A stretch of 64,000 nucleotides of DNA from Amycolatopsis saalfeldensis (GTDB lineage Bacteria > Actinomycetota > Actinomycetes > Mycobacteriales > Pseudonocardiaceae), in NCBI RefSeq assembly GCF_900110575.1, contig NZ_FOEF01000003.1, forward strand, positions 186,001 to 250,000, given 5' to 3'. Shown here piece after piece: positions 1-9,531 of this stretch. Every line of letters begins with the position of its first letter. The stretch's first letter is position 1. A program made the translations under genes and the position numbers. The notes beneath the pieces were generated by a model, which searched no databases, had not been told where the DNA came from, and was given only the letters and a program-made list of their open reading frames with translations.

Positions 1-931
1 GCACCTGTTCGTCGGCGAGGACCCGCTGGACATCGTCCGCCACGTCAAGGCCATCGAGACGGCCAACTTCCACGGCGGCAGCTACTGGCCGCTGGAAGTC
101 GCGCTCTGGGACCTCATCGGCAAAGTAGCCGGCCTGCCGGTCGCCACGCTCTTCGGCAACGCCGCGCGGTCGGTGCCCGTGTACGCGTCCACGGCGGAGC
201 TGAAGCCGCCGGCGGAACGCGTTGAATCCGCACTCCAGGCACGCGAGGCCGGGTTCCGCGCGATGAAGATCCGCATCGACCGCGACCGCGCCGCCGAGGG
301 CGTGGCGACGGTCGCCGCCGTGCGGGACGCGCTCGGGCCGGACTTCGAGATCATGGTCGACCTCAACCAGTCCTGGCGGATGGCGGGCGACACCGCGCCC
401 GCGACGGACCTGGCCGCGACCCGGAAGCTGGTCCGCGGACTGTCCGAACTGGACGTGTTCTGGGTCGAGGAACCCTTGCCGTACCACGATCTCGACGGCT
501 TCCGAGCCCTGCGCGCGGACAACCCGGGCGTCCGGCTCGCGGCGGGGGAGATGCACCACTCGGTGCCGGAACTGCTGCGCTGCCTGGAAGAGGACGTGCT
601 CGACGTCTACCAGATGGACGTCGTGCTCGCCGTCGGCATGCACCGCGCGCGGACGCTGGGGGAGCTGGCCCAGCTCAAGCACCGCGCGTTCACCCCGCAC
701 AGCTGGACGAACGGCATCGGCGTGCTGGCGAACCTGGCCGTCGCGGCCGGGGTCGGCGGCGGCCCGTACTTCGAGTTCCCGTTCGACCCGCCGGGCTGGA
801 CGCCGCAGCGGCGCGACTTCATGCTGGCCGAGCCCGTGACGGTCACCGCGGCCGGCGAGCTGGCAGTGCCGTCACGGCCCGGGCTCGGTTTCGAGCTGGA
901 CGAGCAGGCCGTGGACCGCTGGCGGAGCTGA
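1..931 (+). CDS. Enolase-superfamily dehydratase (mandelate racemase-like), 5' truncated
   Basis: The frame is already open at base 2, so the N-terminus lies left of the window; 309 C-terminal residues are visible. They form the barrel of a mandelate racemase/muconate-lactonizing family enzyme, which abstracts the alpha proton of a sugar acid next to a carboxylate-bound Mg2+. Visible active-site elements are MKIRID near base 263 (a K-x-R variant of the usual K-x-K), the metal ligands in VDLNQSW (about 352), WVEEPL (about 460) and AAGE (about 538), and the general-base His in TPHSW (about 691). A sugar importer and an aldose isomerase lie about 6 kb downstream, so an acid-sugar dehydratase such as fuconate or galactonate dehydratase is plausible. 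The exact substrate cannot be read from sequence. Confidence 0.85.
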   Translation, partial: HLFVGEDPLDIVRHVKAIETANFHGGSYWPLEVALWDLIGKVAGLPVATLFGNAARSVPVYASTAELKPPAERVESALQAREAGFRAMKIRIDRDRAAEGVATVAAVRDALGPDFEIMVDLNQSWRMAGDTAPATDLAATRKLVRGLSELDVFWVEEPLPYHDLDGFRALRADNPGVRLAAGEMHHSVPELLRCLEEDVLDVYQMDVVLAVGMHRARTLGELAQLKHRAFTPHSWTNGIGVLANLAVAAGVGGGPYFEFPFDPPGWTPQRRDFMLAEPVTVTAAGELAVPSRPGLGFELDEQAVDRWRS

Positions 932-942
932 GCCGCGGTGCG

Positions 943-977
943 GGGGCTGGCGCGTGTCCGCAACACTCACCAGCCCC
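943..977. terminator. Convergent intergenic stem-loop
   Basis: GGGGCTGG (943-950) is the exact complement of CCAGCCCC (970-977), with an inner GTGT/ACAC pairing (954-957 with 963-966) across a small internal loop. It sits in the 52-base gap between the dehydratase and the carboxylase, which converge here, so it could stop transcription in both directions. There is no U-tract, as is common in high-GC actinobacteria. Confidence 0.5.
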
Positions 978-983
978 GCCGCG

Positions 984-3900
984 TCAGCTCTTCAGGCCGT
1001 GCTCGATCGCCTCGATGATGCGCGGCCGCAGCTCCGCCGGGCTGATGATCGCGTCCACCGAGCCGACCTCGACCGCGCGCTGGACGCTGTGCACCCGGTC
1101 GAACTCCGCGGCCACCTGGCCCAGCTTCTCGGCCCGCACGCCGGACTGGACTTCGGCCAGCTCCGCGGTCAGCGCCGCGCGCTCGGCGCCGCTGACCTCG
1201 GTCAGGCGGGCCTGCAGCGAGGCCACGCGGGGGTCGTTCGCCGTGCGGTTGTTCACCTCGCCGGCGAACACCACCGCCGCGGCGGGCGCCCCGCCGAGCA
1301 CCGAGGCGAACGAGCCCTCCAGCGCCAGGACCGTCATCTTCGGGTTGAGCGCCTTGGAGAACACCACGAACGCGCCGCCGTGGTAGCGGGAGATCACGGT
1401 GAACACGATCGGGCCGTCGAAGTTGACGATGGCCCGGCCGATCTCCGCGCCGTACTCCAGCTGCAGCTTGCGCATCGACTCCGGGGAGCCGTCGAAGCCG
1501 GACAGGTTGGCGAGCACCACCAGCGGGCGGTTGCCGCTCGCCGAGTTGATCGCGCGCGCCGCCTTCTTCGACGAGCGCGGGAAAAGCGTACCCGCAGTGA
1601 ACGCGTCAGGCCCGTCGGTGGGGGGGAAGCCGCGGCGCGGCACCGAGCGCGACTCGATGCCGAGCAGGCACACCGGGCGGCCGCCGATGTGCACGTCCTG
1701 CACCGCGGCGGTGTCCGCGTCCGCCATGCCGGCCCAGCGCTCCAGCACCGGATGGTCCTGATCGGACAGTGCGCGCATCACCGTGCGGATGTCGAACGGC
1801 TTCTTCCGGTCCGGGTTGTGCTCGGCCGAGAAGATCTGGCCCACCGTGGTGAAGTCGCTGCCGACGATCGCGTGCGGGTAGCCCGAGACGTCGCGGCCCG
1901 CCGGGTCGGTCGTCACGGCCTGGCGCGGTGAGGACTCGCCCGGCACCACGTACGTGTGCTCGTAGTGCGCCATCAGCACGTCACGCGCGCCGGCCAGGTT
2001 CGGCGCCCAGTACTGCGCCTGCCCGTTCGGGCCCATCACGCGGTCGTAGCCGCCGATGCCGAAGTTGTCCTCGGCCGAGACGCCGCCGGAGAAGTCCAGC
2101 GCGTCCTTGCCGGTGAGCACCATCGCCGAATCCGGCGTCATCACCAGGATTCCCTTGGTGTGCATGAGCATCGTGGCTTCGGCGTTCCAGTACGGCTGCG
2201 CGCCCACGTTGATGCCGGCGACGACGATGTTGATCTCGCCGCCCCCCTGGGTGAACTCGACGATCCGCTTGAGCGCGGCCGCCACCCAGTCCATGTTCTC
2301 GGTGCCGGAGTCCATCGAGATCCGCGCGCCCGACGACAGCGAGAACCACTCCAGCGGCACCTGCTTGCGCTCGGCCAGGTCCAGCGCGGCGATCACGCGG
2401 GCGCACTCGGGCTCGGACAGCGCGCCCAGCGCCTTCGTCGGGTCACCCAGCAGCACCACCCGCTCGACGCCCTCGGGCACCAGCTTCGACGGCGTGCGCA
2501 CGACCCCCGCGACGATCGCGGCCTTGTTCCCGCCCCGCGGCCGGTCCACCGGGACCAGCTCGCCGGCGTCGTCGAGGTCGTGCTCGACGAAGCTGCCCTC
2601 ACCGGCCAGCATCCCGGTCAGCTCGTACGGGTAGACGGTGTCGCGCCGCGCCGCGCGCAGCACCTTCTGCCGGTAGCCGTCGAGCGGCTGCACGGGTTCG
2701 GAAGACGGCTGGCCCACCGCGAGCCGCACGCCGGAGCCGACGTCGTTGCGGATCGTGACAGCCAGCTCGACCAGCTCGCCGGTCGCCGAATCGCGCCGCC
2801 GGGCCAGGAAGAGGATCTCCTCCAGGCCCGCGCCCGCCGTGCTCGGCAGGACGCGCCGGGCGAGGTGGTTCAGCTCGTCCATGGTCAGCTCGGTCGGCGG
2901 CCAGACGTACAGGACGATGCGGTTGGTGTCGAAGCGCTTCTTGGCCGGCCGCTGCGCCTGCACGTTGCGGATGGCGTCGAGGCAGCCGGCGAGGGTGTCC
3001 TCGGCGGCGGGCAGCGACACGAGCCGCCCGTCGGTCTCGCGCAGCGGGGTGAGGTCGCGGACCTGCGCCATCGCGACCAGCCGCTCGTCGGCCGGGTTGG
3101 CCTTGGCGACGCACTTGAACAGGTACACCTCCTCGTCCGAGGAGGGCAGCCGGGTGAGGTCGAACTCCTGGAGCCGCTGCAGCTGCATGCGCTCGGCCAC
3201 GCGCGGGTGCAGGCCGCGGATCAGGCGGTCCTCGGCGAAGCCCGCGCTGTTCCCGGAGGTCTCCGTGCCGCGGCGGAAGGTGAAGTGGTGGTGGACCACC
3301 GCGCCGTCACCCCCGGCGACGGTGGTGGTGATCCGGTCGACGCGCTCGGGCAGCGGGTGCGCCGCGATCACCTCGCCGAGCCGGTCCGCCATCGCGTCGG
3401 CGTCCGGCTGGCCGGCCCAGCGTAGGTAGAGGTCGGCGACCACGTGCGCGCCGGCCGCGGCGTCCCCGGCCAGCTCGCCGACGGCGCGCACGGCGTCGGG
3501 CAGCTGCGCGAAGTCGACGGCGGTGGTGACCACCCGGGCCGGCTCCACGTGCTCGGCGGTGACGAACGCGCAGCCCGCGACATCGCGCGAGCGAATGCCG
3601 GACAGGCCCTTGTTGCCGTAATAACGGCGGGTCAGGACTTCCAGCAGCGGCGCCGGGTCGGTGCCCGGCCTGCCGATGCGCTGGCCGAGCAGCCGCACCA
3701 GCGGCTCGGAGCCGGCGACCATGGCGGCGATGCGCTCGGCGCGGTCCGGCGAGTCCGGGTTGCGGTCGAGGTGGCGCAGGCTCTGCCGCACCCCGGCGTA
3801 GACCTCCGCGCGGGCCCGGCGCAGCAGCGGCTGCGCGAACCAGCGGAACACCACGCCGCGGGCGAGGTCGCTGACCGCCGGGTACCGCACCTGGGTGGCG

Positions 3901-6485
3901 GCCACGAGGTGCTCCAGCGCCAGGCCGGCCTCCTCGCGCAGCGACTCCAGCGGCGGCGCTTCGGTGAGCCACTGGCGCAGCAGCGCCGAGACGATCGCGA
4001 CGTCGGACGAGGCCCGCTGCTGGGCCAGGAAGATGCGGAAGACCGCCTCCTCCAGCTCCGGCGTGCGCTCGAAGTCCGTGATGCCGTAGTGCCCGAGCAC
4101 GCGGCGCAGCCGGTCCTGGAACGCGTCCGGCAGCCCGGCGCGCTCCACGTCGAGGCTCTGCAGGTAGCTGTGGAAGTACTCGCGCGCGCTGTGCACCGGC
4201 CGCTCGGCGCTGATGTCCTCGCCGGCCGGCTTGTTGCGGGTCAGCTCGGACAGGTCGGCGAAGGTGCCCAGCAGCGCGACCTCGGCGGTCAGCGCCCGGC
4301 CGGGCTCGCCCAGCTCGGCGCGCGCGGCGAGGTAGCCGGTCAGCACGCGGCGCTGGTCGTGCGGGTCCACGTCGAAGCCCAGCAGCAGGCTGCGCAGGTC
4401 CTGCCGGCCACGCTCGGCGCGGTCGGCGGCCGAGGCGGCGGCGGGCTCGGCGGGCAGCTCGATCTCGACGACCTCGTCGGCGGCCGCCGCGGTCTCGCCG
4501 GCGTCCTCTTCCTCGGCCAGCGGCTCCAGGCGCAGCAGCGCCGCGCCCGTCTCCACCTGGCTGCCGATGGAAACCGGCAGCTCCCGCACCCGGGCCCGGA
4601 ACGGCGCGCGCAGCACCGTCTCCATCTTCATGCTCTCCAGCACCAGGATCGGCGCGCCGCCGTCCACCTCGTCGCCGACGGCGACCGGGGTCGCGACCAC
4701 CAGCGCGGGCGCGGGGGAGCGGACCACACCGCCCTCGTCGCGGCTCACGCGGTGCGTGACGCCGTCGACCTCGACCAGGTGCACCGGGCCGTGGGTGCCG
4801 GTGACCAGGCGGAACCGCCTGCCGTTGACGGTGATCTGGCCGGAGTGGGCGTCGAAGCGGTCGATCTCGACGTCGGCCGGGCTGACCTCGCCGCCGCCGC
4901 TGATGCCGACGCGGAAGCGCTTCTGCCCGACGCGGGCCACGGAAACCCGGTAGCCGACGCCGCGGAGCTTGAGGTCCAGCGGGCGGCCGCTCTCGTGCTG
5001 CACCTGCGGGCGGCCGCCGTGCGCGGTGGCCAGAAGGCGTTGGCGGGCAACCTCTTCCTCGTCCTCGTACGCCTCGATGGCGGCCGCGGCGAGCGCGATC
5101 GCGGAGTGCTTGCTCGTGACGAGCCGGCCCTCACCGCGCACGCGGTCGATCCAGCCGGTGTCGGCGCTGGCGTCGATCACCTCGGGCTGGTCGAGCAGGT
5201 CGAGCACGAAGCTCTTGTTGGTGGCGCCGCCCTCGATGATCACGGTGGTCTCGCCGAGCGCGCGGCGCAGCCGGGCCAGCGCCTGGTCGCGGTCACGGCC
5301 GTAGGCGATGATCTTGGCGATCATCGAGTCGAAGTCGGCGGGGATGGTGTCGCCCTCGCTCACGCCGGTGTCGACGCGGATGCCCGGGCCCGCGGGCAGC
5401 AGCAGCCGCGCGATGTGGCCGGGGGACGGGGCGAAGTCGCGGTCCGGGTCCTCGGCGTTCAGCCGCGCCTCGACGGCGTGGCCGGACTCGCCCGGCTGCG
5501 GGCCTTCGAGCTTGCCGCCGCCCGCGACGTGCAGCTGCAGCTGCACCAGGTCCGTGCCGGTGGTGATCTCGGTGATCGGGTGCTCGACCTGGAGCCGGGT
5601 GTTCACCTCGAGGAAGGCGAACAGCTTTTCCCCGGGGTGGTAAAGGAATTCGACGGTGCAGGCGCCGCGGTAGTCCACCGCGACGGCGAGCCGTTCGGCC
5701 GAGGTCTTCAGCTCGGCGGTCTGCTCCGGCGAGAGCACCGGCGAGGAAGACTCCTCGATGATCTTCTGGTTGCGCCGCTGCACGGAGCAGTCGCGGACGC
5801 CGAGCGCCCACGCCGTCTCGCCGTCGGAGATCACCTGGACCTCGACGTGCCGCGCGCCGGTGACCAGGCGCTCCAGGAACACGATGCCGGAGCCGAACGC
5901 GCGCAACGCCTCCTGGCTGGTGCGCTCGTAGGCCTCGGTGAGGTCTTCGGCCGAGGCGACCATGCGGATACCGCGCCCGCCGCCGCCCGCGGTTGCCTTC
6001 AGCATCAGCGGATAGCCGATCTCGTCGCCGGCGCGCAGGGCGGCGTCCAGGCTCGCGACCTCGCCTCGGCTCCACGGCGCGACCGGGACCCCGACCTCCT
6101 CGGCGATCAGCTTCGCGCCGATCTTGTCGCCGAGCTTGCGCATCGCCTCGGCGCTCGGGCCGACGAACGTGACGCCGACCTTCTCGCACAGCTCGGCGAA
6201 CGCCGGGTCCTCGGCCACGAAGCCCCAGCCGACCCACGCGGCGTCGGCCCCGGTCTCGACCAGCGCCTTCTCCAGCACGGCGAGGTCGAGGTACGGGCGC
6301 GCCGAGGCCGGGCCCAGCGGGTAGGCCAGGTCGGCCTCACGGACGAAGGTGGCGGACCGGTCCGCGTCGGTGTAGAGGGCGACCGTCTCGATCCGCGCCC
6401 CGGTTTCCGCGGAAAGGTCCCGGACTGCGTGGATGAGCCGCATCGCGGCCTCCCCGCGGTTCACGATGGCGACACGACTGAACAC
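984..6485 (-). CDS. Giant single-chain acyl-CoA carboxylase (BC-BCCP-CT fusion)
   Basis: This 1833-residue protein carries all parts of a biotin-dependent acyl-CoA carboxylase. Residues 1 to about 445 are biotin carboxylase, with the ATP-grasp glycine loop KATAGGGGRG starting at Lys163. The biotinyl Lys620 lies in ESMKM. A long central region (about 700-1250) has no catalytic motif I recognise. A carboxyltransferase beta half starts near 1370 (SSGARISMDSGTENMDW), and an alpha-like half spans about 1630-1750 (RYHGGAFVVFSKALNP). I chose the GTG at 6485 because GGGAGG sits 8 bases upstream; a GTG at 6509 is also open but lacks a comparable site. Most actinobacteria use separate AccA and AccD chains, so this resembles the fused carboxylases annotated in mycobacteria and nocardiae, or functionally the long-chain acyl-CoA carboxylases. 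The substrate acyl-CoA is unknown. Confidence 0.9.
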   Translation of the reverse strand: MFSRVAIVNRGEAAMRLIHAVRDLSAETGARIETVALYTDADRSATFVREADLAYPLGPASARPYLDLAVLEKALVETGADAAWVGWGFVAEDPAFAELCEKVGVTFVGPSAEAMRKLGDKIGAKLIAEEVGVPVAPWSRGEVASLDAALRAGDEIGYPLMLKATAGGGGRGIRMVASAEDLTEAYERTSQEALRAFGSGIVFLERLVTGARHVEVQVISDGETAWALGVRDCSVQRRNQKIIEESSSPVLSPEQTAELKTSAERLAVAVDYRGACTVEFLYHPGEKLFAFLEVNTRLQVEHPITEITTGTDLVQLQLHVAGGGKLEGPQPGESGHAVEARLNAEDPDRDFAPSPGHIARLLLPAGPGIRVDTGVSEGDTIPADFDSMIAKIIAYGRDRDQALARLRRALGETTVIIEGGATNKSFVLDLLDQPEVIDASADTGWIDRVRGEGRLVTSKHSAIALAAAAIEAYEDEEEVARQRLLATAHGGRPQVQHESGRPLDLKLRGVGYRVSVARVGQKRFRVGISGGGEVSPADVEIDRFDAHSGQITVNGRRFRLVTGTHGPVHLVEVDGVTHRVSRDEGGVVRSPAPALVVATPVAVGDEVDGGAPILVLESMKMETVLRAPFRARVRELPVSIGSQVETGAALLRLEPLAEEEDAGETAAAADEVVEIELPAEPAAASAADRAERGRQDLRSLLLGFDVDPHDQRRVLTGYLAARAELGEPGRALTAEVALLGTFADLSELTRNKPAGEDISAERPVHSAREYFHSYLQSLDVERAGLPDAFQDRLRRVLGHYGITDFERTPELEEAVFRIFLAQQRASSDVAIVSALLRQWLTEAPPLESLREEAGLALEHLVAATQVRYPAVSDLARGVVFRWFAQPLLRRARAEVYAGVRQSLRHLDRNPDSPDRAERIAAMVAGSEPLVRLLGQRIGRPGTDPAPLLEVLTRRYYGNKGLSGIRSRDVAGCAFVTAEHVEPARVVTTAVDFAQLPDAVRAVGELAGDAAAGAHVVADLYLRWAGQPDADAMADRLGEVIAAHPLPERVDRITTTVAGGDGAVVHHHFTFRRGTETSGNSAGFAEDRLIRGLHPRVAERMQLQRLQEFDLTRLPSSDEEVYLFKCVAKANPADERLVAMAQVRDLTPLRETDGRLVSLPAAEDTLAGCLDAIRNVQAQRPAKKRFDTNRIVLYVWPPTELTMDELNHLARRVLPSTAGAGLEEILFLARRRDSATGELVELAVTIRNDVGSGVRLAVGQPSSEPVQPLDGYRQKVLRAARRDTVYPYELTGMLAGEGSFVEHDLDDAGELVPVDRPRGGNKAAIVAGVVRTPSKLVPEGVERVVLLGDPTKALGALSEPECARVIAALDLAERKQVPLEWFSLSSGARISMDSGTENMDWVAAALKRIVEFTQGGGEINIVVAGINVGAQPYWNAEATMLMHTKGILVMTPDSAMVLTGKDALDFSGGVSAEDNFGIGGYDRVMGPNGQAQYWAPNLAGARDVLMAHYEHTYVVPGESSPRQAVTTDPAGRDVSGYPHAIVGSDFTTVGQIFSAEHNPDRKKPFDIRTVMRALSDQDHPVLERWAGMADADTAAVQDVHIGGRPVCLLGIESRSVPRRGFPPTDGPDAFTAGTLFPRSSKKAARAINSASGNRPLVVLANLSGFDGSPESMRKLQLEYGAEIGRAIVNFDGPIVFTVISRYHGGAFVVFSKALNPKMTVLALEGSFASVLGGAPAAAVVFAGEVNNRTANDPRVASLQARLTEVSGAERAALTAELAEVQSGVRAEKLGQVAAEFDRVHSVQRAVEVGSVDAIISPAELRPRIIEAIEHGLKS

Positions 6486-6854
6486 CGGCTGAGCCTCCCA
6501 TGTACCCACACGCAGCAGGCGACGTCCGGCCCCCGGATCGTCGCCTGCACTTGCTTACAGCCTGCTCCCTTACCGGCGGGTACACCAATGTCGTGCATGG
6601 CGCATGCCGCACCGGCTGAATTGTGGGAACCAGCCAAAAAGCGGCCTGGGCCACACGGGTCCGGCCGCCGTTCGCGCGAGGTTCGCCACAAATCACATCG
6701 AACAAGCTAGCGCGGGACGGCTGGGGAAAGCCCGTGACTAAGGGGCGGACAGGGGGTCTTCGCCGCCACGCTGGGTGGTGGCCATCCGCCGTTCAGCTCG
6801 CCAAGGGCCCGCCACCGGCCCGCGGTACCGCGCCGGCGGTTCGGCCGGTGACCC
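6486..6854. other. Gene-free divergent region between carboxylase and sugar operon
   Basis: No credible coding sequence is seen in this part of the 473-base divergent gap. It contains an inverted repeat GCATG-GCG-CATGC around 6594-6606, which could be an operator for the carboxylase gene. I cannot point to a clear minus-strand promoter. Confidence 0.5.
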
Positions 6855-6884
6855 TTGACACACCCTTCCGGGTGCACCTACGTT
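6855..6884 (+). promoter_or_regulatory. Promoter of the sugar ABC operon
   Basis: A perfect -35 TTGACA (6855-6860) is followed after 18 bases by TACGTT (6879-6884), a TAnnnT-type -10 box. This predicts a start near 6891 and a leader of about 68 bases. The palindrome AATCGATT (6892-6899) with a central CG lies right at the predicted start, a placement and symmetry typical of LacI-family operators. No LacI-type gene is in the window. Confidence 0.6.
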
Positions 6885-6958
6885 CACCGGTAATCGATTT
6901 CTCGACGAGGGCCGCTCGAGCCGGGACAGGCGCGGGCGGGCGAGGGGCGAGGGCGGGA

Positions 6959-8482
6959 ATGGGCGACGAGGGCGTCGCGCTGGTCGAGCTGGCCGGCGTC
7001 AGCAAGGCCTACGGCGGGGTGCGCGCAGTGCGCGCGGTGGACTTCACCGTGCGCGCGGGGGAGGTGCACGCGCTGCTCGGGGAGAACGGGGCGGGCAAGT
7101 CCACCCTGATGAAGGTGCTCTCCGGTGAAGTGGCCGCCGAGCAGGGGACGATCCGGATCGCAGGGGAGGCGGTCCGGTTCGCCCGGCCGGCCGACGCGCA
7201 GCGGGCCGGCGTCGCGATGATCCACCAGGAGCTGGACCTCGTGCCCGCGCTTTCGGTGGCGGAGAACGTTTTCCTCGGCCGCGAGCCGCACGCGCGCGGG
7301 GTGCTCGACCGCCGCCGGATGGTGGCCGAGACCCGGCAGCTGCTCGCGCGCACCGGTGTCGGCTTCGACGCGGCCACGCCGGTGGAGCTGTTGCGCACCG
7401 GCGAGCGGCAGCTGGTCACCATCGCCAAGGCGCTCTCGCTCGACGCGCGGATCCTGATCATGGACGAGCCCACTTCGGCGTTGTCCCCGCACGAGGTGAC
7501 GCGGCTGTTCGCGGTGATCGACCAGCTCCGCCGCGACGGCGTGGCCGTGGTCTACATCTCGCACCGGATGGAGGAGATCGGCCGCGTCGCCGACCGCGCG
7601 ACGGTGCTGCGCAACGGCGAGGTGGTGGCCGAGTTCGACGCGCGCGAGCTGACCGCGGCGCAGGCGGCCGAGGCGATGGTCGGCCGCCCGGTGCACCTCA
7701 TGTTCCACGCCGAAACCCGCGCGACGGTGACCGAGGACGTGCTGGAGGTGGCCGACCTGGTGGTCCGGCCCCGGGCCGGGCGGCGCGAGCCCGCCGGGAT
7801 CAGCCTGCGCGTGGGGGCCGGCGAGATCGTCGGCGTCGCCGGGCTGCTCGGCTCCGGCCGCACCGAACTGCTGGAGACGCTGTACGGCGCCGGGCCGAAG
7901 GGCGCGCGCAGCGGCACGGTTCGCCTGCGGGGCAAGGACTTCCGGCCACGGTCGCCGCGCGCGGCATTGCGGGCCGGTGTCGCGTACGTGCCGGAGGACC
8001 GGCGCGTCTCCGGGCTGGCGCTGGAGCATTCGGTGCTGGCCAACACCGTGCTGTCTATTGTGGACAAGCTGACGCGGTTCGGCCTCGTGCCCGCCGCCCG
8101 CGAGCGCGGCAAGGCCCGGGAGACCGCGGGGCGCCTCGGCGTGAAGCTCACCTCGCTGGCCGATCCGGTCGGCGCGCTCTCCGGCGGCAACCAGCAGAAG
8201 GTGGTGCTGGGCCGGGCGTTGCTGACCGAGCCCGCCCTGCTGCTGCTCGACGAGCCGACCCGCGGCGTCGACGTCGGCGCCAAGGCCGAGATCTACCGCA
8301 TCCTCGGCGAGATCGCGCGGACCGGCGTCGGCGTGCTGCTGGCGTCTTCCGAACCCGCGGAGCTGGTCGGCGTGTGCGATCGCGTGGTGGTGCTGCGCGG
8401 CGGGCGCAGTGTCCACGAGCTGGACACCGCGCTGGCCGGCGAGGCGGAGCTGCTGGCGGCGTCGATGGGAGATGTGCGGTGA
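6959..8482 (+). CDS. Sugar ABC transporter, tandem ATPase subunit (RbsA/XylG type)
   Basis: This 507-residue protein is the usual size for the two-domain ATPases of CUT2 sugar importers. The N-terminal domain has Walker A GENGAGKST and Walker B LIMDEPTSAL; its signature is degenerate (LRTGERQ). The C-terminal domain has the atypical P-loop GLLGSGRTELLE, a good signature LSGGNQQK and LLLDEPTRGVD. That asymmetry is characteristic of RbsA. I placed the start at the ATG at 6959, preceded by a G-rich GAGGGCGGG; the frame stays open further upstream but would add a non-homologous tail and run through the promoter. It overlaps the permease by 4 bases (GTGA). Confidence 0.92.
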   Translation: MGDEGVALVELAGVSKAYGGVRAVRAVDFTVRAGEVHALLGENGAGKSTLMKVLSGEVAAEQGTIRIAGEAVRFARPADAQRAGVAMIHQELDLVPALSVAENVFLGREPHARGVLDRRRMVAETRQLLARTGVGFDAATPVELLRTGERQLVTIAKALSLDARILIMDEPTSALSPHEVTRLFAVIDQLRRDGVAVVYISHRMEEIGRVADRATVLRNGEVVAEFDARELTAAQAAEAMVGRPVHLMFHAETRATVTEDVLEVADLVVRPRAGRREPAGISLRVGAGEIVGVAGLLGSGRTELLETLYGAGPKGARSGTVRLRGKDFRPRSPRAALRAGVAYVPEDRRVSGLALEHSVLANTVLSIVDKLTRFGLVPAARERGKARETAGRLGVKLTSLADPVGALSGGNQQKVVLGRALLTEPALLLLDEPTRGVDVGAKAEIYRILGEIARTGVGVLLASSEPAELVGVCDRVVVLRGGRSVHELDTALAGEAELLAASMGDVR

Positions 8483-9531
8483 AGGCCCTCGCGGTGCTGT
8501 TCCGGTTCCAGAGCCTCTTCGGGCTGGTCATCGTGTTCGCCGCGGCCGTCGCGTTTTCCCCCTCGTACGGCGGGAGCCTGGTCTTCCTGGGCGCCGACAA
8601 CCTGTTCAGCGTGGTGCGCGCGATCTCCGAGATCGGCATCATCGCGGTCGGCATGACGCTGGTGATCCTGGTCGGCGGGATCGACCTGTCGGTCGGCTCG
8701 GTGGTCGGGCTGGCCAGCGTCGGCATCGCGGAGCTGCTCACCGCCGACGACTGGGGGCTGGTCCCGGCGGTGCTGCTGATCCTCGCGCTGGGCCTGGTTT
8801 TCGGCCTGCTGCAAGGGATCGCGAGCGCGCGCTTCCGGATCCAGGCGTTCATCGTCACCCTCGCCGGCATGCAGATCGCGCGCGGGCTGGCCCGCATGTG
8901 GTCCGGCGGCGAGGGCGTGTCGATCACCTACGGCGACGGCCCGGGCCAGGCCCCGGTGCCGTTCTCCCTGCTGGGCGAACGGACCTTCGGCGGCGTGGTG
9001 CCGATCCCGGCGCTGATCTTCGTGGTGGTCGCCGTGCTGGCCGTGGTGCTGCTGCGGGTGAGCGCGTTCTCCCGGCACGTCTACGCGATCGGCGGCAACG
9101 AGCGGGCCGCGCGCCTGTCCGGTGTGCCGGTGACCCGGGTGAAGGTGCTCGTGTTCGGCGTCTGCGGGCTGCTCGCGGCGCTGGCCGGGATCGTCCACGC
9201 GGGACAGCTGAACTTCGGCGGCCCCAACGACGGCGTCGGCTACGAGCTGAACGCGATCGCCGCCGTGGTGATCGGCGGGACCAGTCTTTCGGGCGGGCGC
9301 GGGTCCGTGCTCGGCACCGTGGCGGGCGCGCTGCTGGTCGGCGTGCTGGACAACATCCTGCAGCTCAACGACGTCGACTCCAACGTGCAGCTGATCGTGG
9401 TCGGCGTGGTGATCGTGTTCGCCGCCGGCCTGCAGCGGCTGCGGCCGGCGTCGCTCGGCGCCGTGCCCGACCTCCAGGCGGATCCTCCAGCGGATTCTCA
9501 AGCAGATGCTCAGGCAGGGAAGGGGAGCTGA
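8479..9531 (+). CDS. Sugar ABC transporter permease (RbsC type)
   Basis: This 350-residue polytopic membrane protein belongs to the BPD_transp_2 family. It has the family loops GMTLVILVGGIDLSVGSVVGL near residue 60 and YAIGGNERAARLSGVPV near residue 200, plus GGTSLSGGRGSVLGT toward the C-terminus. The GTG start at 8479 overlaps the ATPase stop, so translation is probably coupled. Residues from about 325 on form a short charged tail of Pro/Asp/Ala/Gln. It would form a homodimeric channel fed by the lipoprotein encoded next. Confidence 0.92.
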   Translation: MKALAVLFRFQSLFGLVIVFAAAVAFSPSYGGSLVFLGADNLFSVVRAISEIGIIAVGMTLVILVGGIDLSVGSVVGLASVGIAELLTADDWGLVPAVLLILALGLVFGLLQGIASARFRIQAFIVTLAGMQIARGLARMWSGGEGVSITYGDGPGQAPVPFSLLGERTFGGVVPIPALIFVVVAVLAVVLLRVSAFSRHVYAIGGNERAARLSGVPVTRVKVLVFGVCGLLAALAGIVHAGQLNFGGPNDGVGYELNAIAAVVIGGTSLSGGRGSVLGTVAGALLVGVLDNILQLNDVDSNVQLIVVGVVIVFAAGLQRLRPASLGAVPDLQADPPADSQADAQAGKGS

